Assembly: GCA_001800095.1 (NCBI GenBank)
Contig: MGUT01000058.1
Location: forward strand, 5,068-10,775
Origin: Elusimicrobia bacterium RIFCSPLOWO2_01_FULL_64_13
Lineage (GTDB): Bacteria; Elusimicrobiota; Elusimicrobia; 2-02-FULL-39-32
Direction: 5' to 3'
Length of the DNA stretch: 5,708 nt
This document shows positions 1 to 4,954 of the stretch, in pieces. The first letter of the stretch is position 1; each line of letters starts with the position of its first letter. The notes beneath the pieces were generated by a model, which saw only the letters and a program-made list of their open reading frames with translations, did not search any database and was not told where the DNA came from. The translations under genes and the position numbers were made by a program.

Positions 1-233
1 GCCACGAGCTGGGAATCGGTGTAGATCTCCAGGCGGCGGGCCCCCAATTTCTTCGCCTCTTCCAGGGCCCGCAGGAGGGCGCGGTATTCGGCGACGGAAT
101 TCGTCGCTTCTCCGATGGTATCATGAATCTCGCGGAGCAGTTTCCCCGCTTCGTCCTGGATGAGGACGCCGTAGCTCGCGGGTCCGGGGTTGCCGCGGGA
201 GGCCCCGTCGATGTAGATCGCGAGCCGTTCCAT
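1..233 (-). CDS. rnhA: Ribonuclease HI, N-terminal part (runs off window)
   Basis: RNase HI cleaves the RNA strand of RNA-DNA hybrids in the cytoplasm (R-loops, replication primers). About 77 residues are visible from the ATG at 233; the C-terminal half lies beyond position 1. The start reads MERLAIYIDGASRGNPGPAS, the characteristic first strand of the fold with catalytic Asp9. The second acidic residue is Glu49 in NSVAEYRAL and the third is Asp73 in IYTDSQL, so three of the four family carboxylates are present at normal spacing. The start codon overlaps the TGA of the zinc-ribbon gene by one base (TGATG) and has no strong Shine-Dalgarno of its own, so translation is probably coupled to that gene. 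It belongs to the shorter RNase HI-like group; whether it is a housekeeping rnhA or a paralogue cannot be judged from half a protein. Confidence 0.9.
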   Translation of the reverse strand, partial: MERLAIYIDGASRGNPGPASYGVLIQDEAGKLLREIHDTIGEATNSVAEYRALLRALEEAKKLGARRLEIYTDSQLV

Positions 234-955
234 CAGGCGACGGGCTGGGCGTCGGCGAAGTAAAGTATCCTGGAGCAGGAGTCGCAGAGGATGAGCTCCC
301 TGCCCTTCTTGACTTCGTTCAGCGTGCTCTGCGTGAGGATCGTGTGGCAGCCCGCGCAGGATTCCCCCGAGATGGCGACGATGGCCTGGGACTTCTTCTT
401 TTTGCGGATGAAATCGTAGCGGGAGAGGACGTCCGGGGCCACCCGCGGGATGAACGTCTCGCGATTCCTGGTCTCGGCTTCGATCGCGGCTTTTTCCTTG
501 AGGATCTCGTTCTGGAGCTCGCGGACCTGGGCCTGCAGGTCCTCCTGGACGCTCTTGGCCCGCGCTTCGGCGGATTTGAGGTCCAGAAGGGTCTTGTCGT
601 ATTCCTCCATGAGGATGAGGATCTGGTCCTCGGTCTCGCTCTTCTGCTGCTTGGCGCCGTTGATCTCGTTCTGGAGGGCGCGGTAGGCGTCGTTCGATTT
701 GACCTGGTTGAGCTCGAGCTCGTGCTTGCGGATCTTCTCTTCCTGGGTCGCGAGGTCCAACTCGCGCTGCTTCCTCTCCACCTGGATGGCGGTCAGGCGC
801 GTTTTTTCCTGCTCGAAGGCGGCCTGGGCCGCGGCGATCTCGGCGTTTTTTTTGGCAATCTCGAGAGGGATCCTCTCCAGGCGCGATTCGGTCGCGGAGA
901 TCCGTTTGTCGATCTCCTGGAGCTCCAGAAGCGGCTTCAGCTTTTCGTTTATCAT
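233..955 (-). CDS. Coiled-coil C4-type zinc-ribbon protein (COG1579 family)
   Basis: A protein of about 240 residues, typical for the COG1579 / zf-RING_7 family of predicted nucleic-acid-binding proteins. Residues ~10-175 are a long charged coiled coil rich in E, K, Q and R. The C-terminus carries a four-cysteine zinc ribbon, Cys200-x2-Cys203 (CAGCH) and Cys224-x2-Cys227 (CDSCSR). The exact role is unknown; relatives are cytoplasmic and often sit beside RNA-metabolism genes, which fits the rnhA that overlaps its stop by one base. I chose the ATG at 955 (MINEKLKPLLELQEID). The in-frame ATG at 961 shares its A with the discriminator base of the upstream tRNA-Val and would be destroyed by tRNA 3' processing. 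No Shine-Dalgarno precedes either ATG: the upstream bases are the tRNA acceptor and T-arm. Expression therefore probably depends on the tRNA promoter, with an mRNA carrying only about 5 nt of leader. Confidence 0.88.
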   Translation of the reverse strand: MINEKLKPLLELQEIDKRISATESRLERIPLEIAKKNAEIAAAQAAFEQEKTRLTAIQVERKQRELDLATQEEKIRKHELELNQVKSNDAYRALQNEINGAKQQKSETEDQILILMEEYDKTLLDLKSAEARAKSVQEDLQAQVRELQNEILKEKAAIEAETRNRETFIPRVAPDVLSRYDFIRKKKKSQAIVAISGESCAGCHTILTQSTLNEVKKGRELILCDSCSRILYFADAQPVA

Positions 956-960
956 AGGCA

Positions 961-1032
961 TGGGCGCAAGAGGTTTCGAACCTCTGACCTTCCGCGTGTG
1001 AGGCGGACACTCTACCGCTGAGCTATGCGCCC
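961..1032 (-). tRNA. tRNA-Val (anticodon CAC)
   Basis: On the minus strand the sequence folds as a complete cloverleaf. It has a 7-bp acceptor stem (GGGCGCA with TGCGCCC), a D arm with AGCGGTA, and a perfect 5-bp anticodon stem (TCCGC/GCGGA) around loop CTCACAC, giving anticodon CAC, which reads GUG valine codons. A perfect 5-bp T stem (AGAGG/CCTCT) closes the loop TTCGAAA. The discriminator base is A at 961, normal for valine. CCA is not encoded, so a nucleotidyltransferase must add it. The 3' end abuts the zinc-ribbon gene, and the discriminator A is also the A of an in-frame ATG. A good sigma70-like promoter lies just upstream. Confidence 0.97.
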
Positions 1033-1057
1033 TTAAAATCGGGTTCCCGAATTGATG

Positions 1058-1086
1058 ATTTTACTATACTTTCGACGATTCGGCAA
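1058..1086 (-). promoter_or_regulatory. Promoter of tRNA-Val / zinc-ribbon / rnhA unit
   Basis: On the minus strand TTGCCG (1086-1081) and TAAAAT (1063-1058) are separated by exactly 17 nt, a good sigma70-type match. The predicted start is near 1051, leaving about 19 nt before the tRNA. That leader contains a short inverted repeat, TCGGG/CCCGA, at 1039-1050. This is the only clear promoter seen for the downstream zinc-ribbon and rnhA genes. Prediction from sequence only. Confidence 0.6.
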
Positions 1087-1158
1087 CCGTTACCGCCTCG
1101 TAGGTGGGAACTTCCGCTATGTTATTTTATCCGGACGGCGGCGTTCGCGCGGTTCATT

Positions 1159-1181
1159 CCGGCCGGCTCCGTTCCGGCCGG
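1159..1181 (-). terminator. Hairpin right after third cytochrome gene, weak terminator candidate
   Basis: CCGGCCGG occurs at 1159-1166 and 1174-1181. The octamer is its own reverse complement, so the two copies form an 8-bp GC-only stem around a 7-nt loop, starting at the base after the TAA of the last cytochrome gene. There is no T-run downstream on the minus strand, so it is not a canonical intrinsic terminator. It may stabilise the mRNA 3' end or assist Rho-dependent termination. Without termination, cytochrome transcripts would run into tRNA-Val. Confidence 0.35.
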
Positions 1182-1769
1182 TTACGGCTTGGGTTCGAAA
1201 AGCTCCTGGTATTGCTTGGTGTGTTTTTCCTTGAAATCGTCCAGGAGCTTCCGCCGGTGCTCCTTCCAGGCGGCGGCGGCCGCTCCCGTCTTCCTCTTCA
1301 GGGAATCTTCGACCACGAACTTCCAGATCTTCTTGCCGTCCTCGGTGGCGAGTTCGCAGCCGGGCTTGGACATCATGCGTTTGACGTAGCGCTGCCAGAT
1401 CTTGGGCTCCACCTGCCAGACGAGGGGGTCCTTGAATATCGCGGGATCGGTCTTTTTCAGGTTGGGCAGTTCCTCGGGCTTGACGTCCACGAACTGGGAG
1501 TTCAGGACCCGGGAGGGAGAATGGCAGCGGGAACACTTGACCTGCATCAGCTCGTAACCCTGCCTGGCCTCCGCGGAATATTTGCCCGCGTCGATCTTGT
1601 CCGGGCCGAAATCGTTGGGATAGGGGTTCTTGAGGGCCTTCTGTCTCTCCGCCTCCGCCGCGGAGTCGGCGGCCTTCTCGGCGGATAGGCCCGGCGCCGC
1701 GATCCCCGAGATCAGGATCCCCATGAAAATGGCCGCGAACGTATACTGCCGGGATTGTCTTTGTATCAC
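1182..1769 (-). CDS. Exported monoheme c-type cytochrome (third of operon)
   Basis: 195 residues from a GTG start at 1769, an electron carrier for the periplasm. Residues ~11-30 form a signal peptide (hydrophobic core AAIFMGILISGIAAPGLSA, likely cut after Ala30). One haem site, Cys79-Ser-Arg-Cys82-His83, is followed by a candidate axial Met132 or Met133 in KRMMSKPG, with a downstream GKKIWKF helix as in class I cytochrome domains. A basic helical tail (residues ~155-195) follows the domain. Cys138 is an extra unpaired cysteine close to the Met ligand. The GTG is preceded by AAGGAGG at 6-nt spacing. An alternative ATG at 1835 overlaps the upstream stop (ATGA), but it lacks such a site and would put some 22 residues before the signal peptide, so I reject it. 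A possible internal promoter lies in the 62-nt gap. No redox partner can be named. Confidence 0.87.
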   Translation of the reverse strand: MIQRQSRQYTFAAIFMGILISGIAAPGLSAEKAADSAAEAERQKALKNPYPNDFGPDKIDAGKYSAEARQGYELMQVKCSRCHSPSRVLNSQFVDVKPEELPNLKKTDPAIFKDPLVWQVEPKIWQRYVKRMMSKPGCELATEDGKKIWKFVVEDSLKRKTGAAAAAWKEHRRKLLDDFKEKHTKQYQELFEPKP

Positions 1770-1775
1770 TGGGTG

Positions 1776-1782
1776 CCTCCTT
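1776..1782 (-). promoter_or_regulatory. Strong ribosome binding site deciding the GTG start at 1769
   Basis: The minus strand reads AAGGAGG at 1782-1776, then 6 nt (CACCCA), then GTG at 1769-1767. This near-perfect Shine-Dalgarno at ideal spacing fixes the start of the third cytochrome gene at a GTG that falls immediately before its signal peptide. Confidence 0.8.
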
Positions 1783-1806
1783 GCGATGTGAAGCGTTGAT
1801 TGTTCT

Positions 1807-1815
1807 ATTTTATCA
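1807..1815 (-). promoter_or_regulatory. Possible extended -10 promoter inside the cytochrome operon
   Basis: The minus strand carries TGATAAAAT (1815-1807): a TGn extension plus TAAAAT, in an AT-rich pocket between the diheme and third cytochrome genes. No convincing -35 hexamer is found 16-18 nt upstream. The predicted start near 1800 gives a leader of about 30 nt holding the AAGGAGG site. It could allow the third cytochrome to be expressed independently of the first two. Confidence 0.35.
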
Positions 1816-1831
1816 AAAAGGGCCGGCAAGT

Positions 1832-2668
1832 TCATCTCTTGTCCCTGGACAGGGAATGGACGTAGGCCGCTATCTCCCAGAGCGGCGACCTGTCCCCGCC
1901 GGGCCCGAGGGCGGGGATATAGGAGGCCATCCGCGTGCCCTCGAACCCCGTGGCCAGGGCGCGGACGATATCCCGCTGGCTGCCGCCCGACTTGAAGGCG
2001 TACGGGCCCAGGGTCAGGTTCCTCGGCGCCGCGGTCGAGCCGCGGGCGTCCAGGAAGGTTCCCGGGAAGTACCGCGCCAGCGGGCCGTCGCCGCCGCCGG
2101 AATCCCCATGGCAGGCGGCGCAGCCGAACGCCACGTATTTTTCGCGGCCGCGCCCGAGGTCCGGCGGTCCCGGCGGCGGCGCGCCCAGGTCCAGGGCCTC
2201 TCCTTCCTTCCGGCCGGACGCCTTCATGAAATCCTTCAGGACATGGACCAGCCCCCATCGTTCCTCAACGGACAGGTAGCGGTAGGACGGCATGCCGTAT
2301 TCGGGGAACCCGGCCGAGATGGTGCGGAAGAGGTCCTCGTCCGAAGGGAGGGACCCGGGCGGAGTGGACTTGACCTTGACCGACCCGGCGAGGAAATCGC
2401 GCGGTTTCAAATCCATGAATTCGGCCGCGTCGCTCCTGCCGTCGCCCTTTTCCCCGTGGCAGACGGCGCAGTTGCGTCCGTAGGCCTTTTGTCCGAGCTC
2501 GAGCAGGGCGTCCGTCCGGGGCATTCGCGGCCGGAGCTCCGACTCCCAGGGGGGCTCCGGCGTTCCGGCGGAATCCGCCACGCCGGCGTCCCGCGAGAGC
2601 GGGAAGAGAACGGCGCCGGCGGAAAAAAGGGCGGCGGCGGTCCAGAAGGCCTTCCGGCGGGGCTTCAC
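1832..2668 (-). CDS. Membrane-anchored or exported diheme c-type cytochrome
   Basis: 278 residues with two class I cytochrome c domains in tandem. Residues ~7-24 are a hydrophobic N-terminal segment after MKPRRK, a signal peptide or uncleaved anchor with no clear cleavage site. Domain 1 has Cys67-Ala-Val-Cys70-His71 followed by GEKGDGRSDAAEF, with likely axial Met126 in EYGMPSY. Domain 2 has Cys183-Ala-Ala-Cys186-His187 followed by GDSGGGDGPLARYF, with likely axial Met247 in GTRMASY. The APRNLT and DLKPRDF stretches recur in diheme cytochromes that serve as electron-transfer subunits for periplasmic respiratory enzymes. The GTG start at 2668 overlaps the TGA of the preceding cytochrome gene (GTGA), indicating translational coupling, and GGAGG sits 7 nt upstream at 2676-2680. 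Its role is electron transfer in the cell envelope; the donor and acceptor are unknown. Confidence 0.9.
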   Translation of the reverse strand: MKPRRKAFWTAAALFSAGAVLFPLSRDAGVADSAGTPEPPWESELRPRMPRTDALLELGQKAYGRNCAVCHGEKGDGRSDAAEFMDLKPRDFLAGSVKVKSTPPGSLPSDEDLFRTISAGFPEYGMPSYRYLSVEERWGLVHVLKDFMKASGRKEGEALDLGAPPPGPPDLGRGREKYVAFGCAACHGDSGGGDGPLARYFPGTFLDARGSTAAPRNLTLGPYAFKSGGSQRDIVRALATGFEGTRMASYIPALGPGGDRSPLWEIAAYVHSLSRDKR

Positions 2669-3075
2669 TCCCAGTCCTCCATTTCATTCTCCGGCAGGAG
2701 ACTCATGAGGTAGCGGGCCAGGCCGTCGATCTGCTTTTTCGAGAGCACTTTTTTCCAGGCCGGCATGAAGAGGGGCGGCTCCGGGCCGTCGGGGTCCTCC
2801 TGGAGGACGGCGGGGAAGCCGTCCTCGATCTTCTCCTTCAGTTCGGCGAGGGTGTATCCTTCGCGCACGCGCGCGAGGGGCGGGACTTCCCCGCCTATGG
2901 CGTTGGGGTTCTTGATTCCCCCCCTGCCTTCGGGGCCGTGGCAGGCGCCGCAGGAGTATTTCAGATAGAGCTTTCGCCCGCGCTCGACGGAGGCGGGATC
3001 GTCGCCGGCGGCGGCCAGGGCGGAGAGGAGGAAGGCGGAACCGGCCAGGAGGATGAGTTTGGCGGAGATAGACAT
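2665..3075 (-). CDS. Small exported monoheme c-type cytochrome (first of operon)
   Basis: 136 residues from the ATG at 3075. A clear signal peptide (MSISAKLILLAGSAFLLSALAAAG) gives a likely cut after the AAA run near residue 23. One haem site, CGACH, lies in YLKYSCGACHGPEGRGG, with an axial Met in PLFMPAWKK and a terminal helix KKQIDGLARYLMSLL, a standard small class I cytochrome c. The protein is predicted to be a soluble periplasmic carrier. It is the first gene of a three-cytochrome operon, and its TGA overlaps the GTG of the diheme gene by 4 nt. No good Shine-Dalgarno precedes the ATG (the minus strand reads GTCTCTAACCC before it), so initiation may be weak or rely on an unstructured AT-rich leader. 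An AT-rich promoter region lies upstream at 3100-3142. Confidence 0.9.
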   Translation of the reverse strand: MSISAKLILLAGSAFLLSALAAAGDDPASVERGRKLYLKYSCGACHGPEGRGGIKNPNAIGGEVPPLARVREGYTLAELKEKIEDGFPAVLQEDPDGPEPPLFMPAWKKVLSKKQIDGLARYLMSLLPENEMEDWE

Positions 3076-3113
3076 GGGTTAGAGACGGGTTCTACAAAAA
3101 ATAGATATAAAAA

Positions 3114-3142
3114 AGTATAATGGGAACGTCCTTATGTGTGCC
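3114..3142 (-). promoter_or_regulatory. Probable promoter of the cytochrome operon
   Basis: The minus strand has TATACT (3119-3114) with GGCACA 17 nt upstream (3142-3137), a good -10 but poor -35. The predicted start near 3107 leaves a leader of about 32 nt rich in T. A weak -35 next to the direct repeats at 3139-3196 would suit a promoter that needs an activator. Inference from sequence only. Confidence 0.4.
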
Positions 3143-3196
3143 GGGGCGCTTGTTGCCCTTATTCCTTTGTTGCCGGGGCACCGCTTTCTTATTCCT
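3139..3196. repeat. Imperfect tandem repeats upstream of cytochrome operon
   Basis: TGCCGGGGC occurs at 3139-3147 and 3171-3179, each followed by TTATTCCT (3159-3166 and 3189-3196), giving two units of about 30-32 nt. TTGTTGCC is also repeated at 3150-3157 and 3167-3174. The repeats lie just upstream of the -35 region of the cytochrome promoter and about 60-115 nt upstream of tRNA-Phe. They could be regulator-binding sites or degenerate duplications; further TGCCGGGG copies occur at 3253 and 3352. Confidence 0.5.
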
Positions 3197-3213
3197 AAAA
3201 ATTAAGGAAGCGG
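3181..3213. other. 11-bp inverted repeat between divergent transcription units
   Basis: CCGCTTTCTTA (3181-3191) pairs with TAAGGAAGCGG (3203-3213) through 11 bp including one G-T wobble, around an 11-nt loop. There is no T-run on either side, so it is not a typical terminator. It lies upstream of both the cytochrome promoter (minus) and the tRNA-Phe promoter (plus), where a dyad operator would be expected. The left arm overlaps the second tandem repeat. Confidence 0.45.
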
Positions 3214-3218
3214 TACAT

Positions 3219-3247
3219 CCGGCAGAGACTTAAGAAGTTTTTATAAT
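3219..3247 (+). promoter_or_regulatory. Promoter of tRNA-Phe
   Basis: A perfect consensus TATAAT lies at 3242-3247. At 17-nt spacing the -35 position reads CCGGCA (3219-3224), a weak match to TTGACA. The 6 nt after the -10 box (3248-3253) bring the expected start site to G3254, the first base of the mature tRNA. Confidence 0.6.
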
Positions 3248-3253
3248 GTAGCT

Positions 3254-3326
3254 GCCGGGGTAGCTCAGTTGGTAGAGCAACGGTCTGAAAAACCGTGTGT
3301 CGGCGGTTCAATTCCGCCCCCCGGCA
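3254..3326 (+). tRNA. tRNA-Phe (anticodon GAA)
   Basis: A complete cloverleaf. The 7-bp acceptor stem is GCCGGGG/CCCCGGC and the D arm is GCTC-AGTTGGTA-GAGC. The anticodon stem ACGGT/ACCGT is perfect, around loop CTGAAAA, giving anticodon GAA for phenylalanine. The T stem GGCGG/CCGCC closes loop TTCAATT. The discriminator is A3326 and CCA is not encoded (ATCC follows). It is the only gene seen on the plus strand, convergent with the receiver-protein gene and divergent from the cytochrome operon. The promoter spacing suggests almost no 5' leader. Confidence 0.97.
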
Positions 3327-3380
3327 ATCCTTATATCAACGATCTTAAGCATGCCGGGGTAGTGCCGATTCATTCCGGCA
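3319..3380. other. Competing inverted repeats in the convergent tRNA-Phe / receiver gap
   Basis: CCCCGGCA at the tRNA 3' end (3319-3326) is complementary to TGCCGGGG at 3352-3359. The latter can also pair through TGCCGG with CCGGCA at 3375-3380, and TGCCG (3363-3367) can pair with CGGCA (3376-3380). No T-run follows on either strand. The hairpins may act as a weak bidirectional terminator between converging genes, or may be by-products of a duplicated tRNA 5' end. Confidence 0.35.
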
Positions 3381-3390
3381 AACCTTTCCC

Positions 3391-3768
3391 TTAGGCCCGG
3401 TCCAGGGCCTTTTCTATCTTGGCCTTGAACTGCTTTTCGTCGAATGGCTTGCGGATATAGTCGGCCGCGCCGAACATGCGGGCGTCCTGGATGGTGGTGG
3501 GGTCGGAGAGGGAGCTCATGACGATGATGGGGACCTGCCGCTCCCTCATGGCGGACTTGAGCCGTCGGCAGAGCGTCACTCCGTCCGTGTCCGACAGCAT
3601 CACGTCCAAAAGCACCAGGTCGAATCCGCCGTCGGCGAACTTCTCGATCCCGTCGGCGCCCGTCCCGCTGGCCGCGCATTCGTATCCCCAGTTGGCCAGG
3701 AGCTCGGAGACATAGTCCACGACCGTGAAGTCGTCGTCGATGATCAGGACCTTCCTGGGGCGGGCCAT
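3391..3768 (-). CDS. Stand-alone CheY-like response-regulator receiver protein
   Basis: 125 residues comprising a single receiver domain and no output domain. The acidic pocket is Asp11-Asp12-Asp13 (VLIIDDD), the phosphoacceptor is Asp55 in LVLLDVML, the switch Ser85 lies in IIVMSS, and the conserved Lys107 is in YIRKPF. All residues needed for phosphorylation are present, so it should be a functional cytoplasmic signal-transfer protein acting through protein contacts or a phosphorelay. The ATG is preceded by GGAGG at 7-nt spacing (3776-3780). It is the last gene of an operon with the E1-like/rhodanese gene 22 nt upstream. No histidine kinase is encoded in the window, so its cognate kinase and output are unknown. 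Confidence 0.92.
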   Translation of the reverse strand: MARPRKVLIIDDDFTVVDYVSELLANWGYECAASGTGADGIEKFADGGFDLVLLDVMLSDTDGVTLCRRLKSAMRERQVPIIVMSSLSDPTTIQDARMFGAADYIRKPFDEKQFKAKIEKALDRA

Positions 3769-3790
3769 TCCGGCACCTCCGGGGAGCCGT

Positions 3791-4936
3791 TCAGTACTTC
3801 GGAAGGGAAGGGTCGATCTGGTCGGCCCAGGCGTCGATCCCGCCCTTCACGTTCCTGGCCTTCTTGAAGCCGAATTCCTTGAGGATCCGGACCGCCTTCG
3901 CGCTCCGGCCCCCCATCTTGCAGTGGACGTAGATCTCGTCGGCGGTGTCGAGCTCGTTCAGGCGCTCCTTGAGGGTCCCCAGGGGGATGAGTTTGGACCG
4001 GGGCAGGTGGACGATGTCGTATTCCTCCGGCTCGCGCACGTCGATGACCTGCACCTTCGATCCGCGGCTGTCGATGATATCCTTCAGTTCCTTGACCGTG
4101 ATCTCGTCGATGTCCGCGGAGCTCGAGCCGTTGCCGCCCGCGAGGCCGCAGAACTGCTCGTAATCGATGAGTTCCTTGATGGTCGGATTTTTTCCGCAGA
4201 CGGGGCAGTCCGGGTCTTTGCGCAGCTTGACTTCCCGGAAGCGCATCTCCATCGCGTTGAAAAGGACCAGGCGTCCGATGAGGGGCTCCCCTTTTCCGAG
4301 GATAAGTTTGATGGCCTCCGTGGCCTGCATGACCCCGATGATGCCGGGGAGGATGCCCAGGACTCCGCCTTCGGCGCAGGACGGGACCATCCCGGGAGGC
4401 GGCGGCTCCGGGTAAAGGCAGCGGTAGCAGGGGCCTTCCGGGGTCTTGAAGACGGTGGCCTGGCCGTCGAAACGGAAGATGCTGCCGTAGACGAGGGGTT
4501 TTTTCAAAAATACGCAGGCGTCGTTGACAAGATAGCGGGTCGGGAAGTTGTCCGTCCCGTCGATCACGACGTCGTAATCGCGCAGGATGTCGAGGGTGTT
4601 CTCGCGGGTGAGGCGGGTGGAATAGACGTTGACCTTGACCTCGGGGTTGATGGAGAGGATCCGCGCGCGGGCCGATTCCACCTTGGGCTGTCCCACGTTC
4701 TCCGTCCCGTGGATGACCTGGCGTTGGAGATTGGAGAAGTCCACCAGGTCGAAATCCACCAGGCCCAGAGTGCCCGCTCCCGCCGCGGAGAGGTACAGCC
4801 CCAGCGGGGAGCCGAGCCCTCCCGCCCCGATCAGAAGGATCTTGGCGTTCAGGAGCTTCTCCTGCCCTTCCACGCCCACTTCGGGCATGATCAGGTGCCG
4901 GGAATATCTTTGGATCTGTTCGTTCGTCAGCGGCAT
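3791..4936 (-). CDS. moeB: MoeB/ThiF-type adenylyltransferase fused to a rhodanese domain (MoeZ-like)
   Basis: 381 residues. The N-terminal ~250 form an E1-like enzyme that adenylates the C-terminal glycine of a small sulfur carrier (MoaD, ThiS or similar). The sequence shows the ATP loop GAGGLGS (37-43), Arg72 in SNLQRQ, Asp129 in DGTDN, zinc cysteine pairs C170-x2-C173 and C244-x2-C247, and conserved Cys187 in VPSCAEGG. Residues ~275-381 are a rhodanese domain with active-site Cys339 in HCKMGGRS and the VIDVREPEEYDIVHLP motif, which would supply persulfide sulfur to the adenylated carrier. This fusion is known as MoeZ/MoeBR and resembles eukaryotic MOCS3/Uba4. Substrate choice (molybdopterin, thiamine, thiolation or cysteine synthesis) cannot be told because no carrier gene is nearby. 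GGAGG lies 4 nt before the ATG, slightly close. It starts 18 nt after the HAD gene. Confidence 0.93.
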   Translation of the reverse strand: MPLTNEQIQRYSRHLIMPEVGVEGQEKLLNAKILLIGAGGLGSPLGLYLSAAGAGTLGLVDFDLVDFSNLQRQVIHGTENVGQPKVESARARILSINPEVKVNVYSTRLTRENTLDILRDYDVVIDGTDNFPTRYLVNDACVFLKKPLVYGSIFRFDGQATVFKTPEGPCYRCLYPEPPPPGMVPSCAEGGVLGILPGIIGVMQATEAIKLILGKGEPLIGRLVLFNAMEMRFREVKLRKDPDCPVCGKNPTIKELIDYEQFCGLAGGNGSSSADIDEITVKELKDIIDSRGSKVQVIDVREPEEYDIVHLPRSKLIPLGTLKERLNELDTADEIYVHCKMGGRSAKAVRILKEFGFKKARNVKGGIDAWADQIDPSLPKY

Positions 4937-4954
4937 AACGCCTCCATGTCCGGT

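Noticed and set aside
1836..2258. Extension of the third cytochrome frame upstream to 2258
   Set aside because: It would overlap the diheme cytochrome in another frame and encodes P/R/G-rich sequence. The AAGGAGG-GTG start and signal peptide at 1769 are far better.
1781..2713. A 310-codon plus-strand open frame opposite the diheme cytochrome
   Set aside because: Antisense shadow of a cytochrome gene with two CxxCH sites, a hydrophobic leader and coupled start; the shadow translation has no domain.
3254..3326. tRNA-Phe 3' end as an attachment site with an adjacent integrated element
   Set aside because: The duplicated segment is the tRNA 5' end rather than the 3' end usual for integrases, and no integrase or phage gene is nearby.
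3327..3390. Intrinsic terminator after tRNA-Phe or the receiver gene
   Set aside because: Several short GC stems exist but none is followed by a T-run on either strand, so I list them only as inverted repeats.
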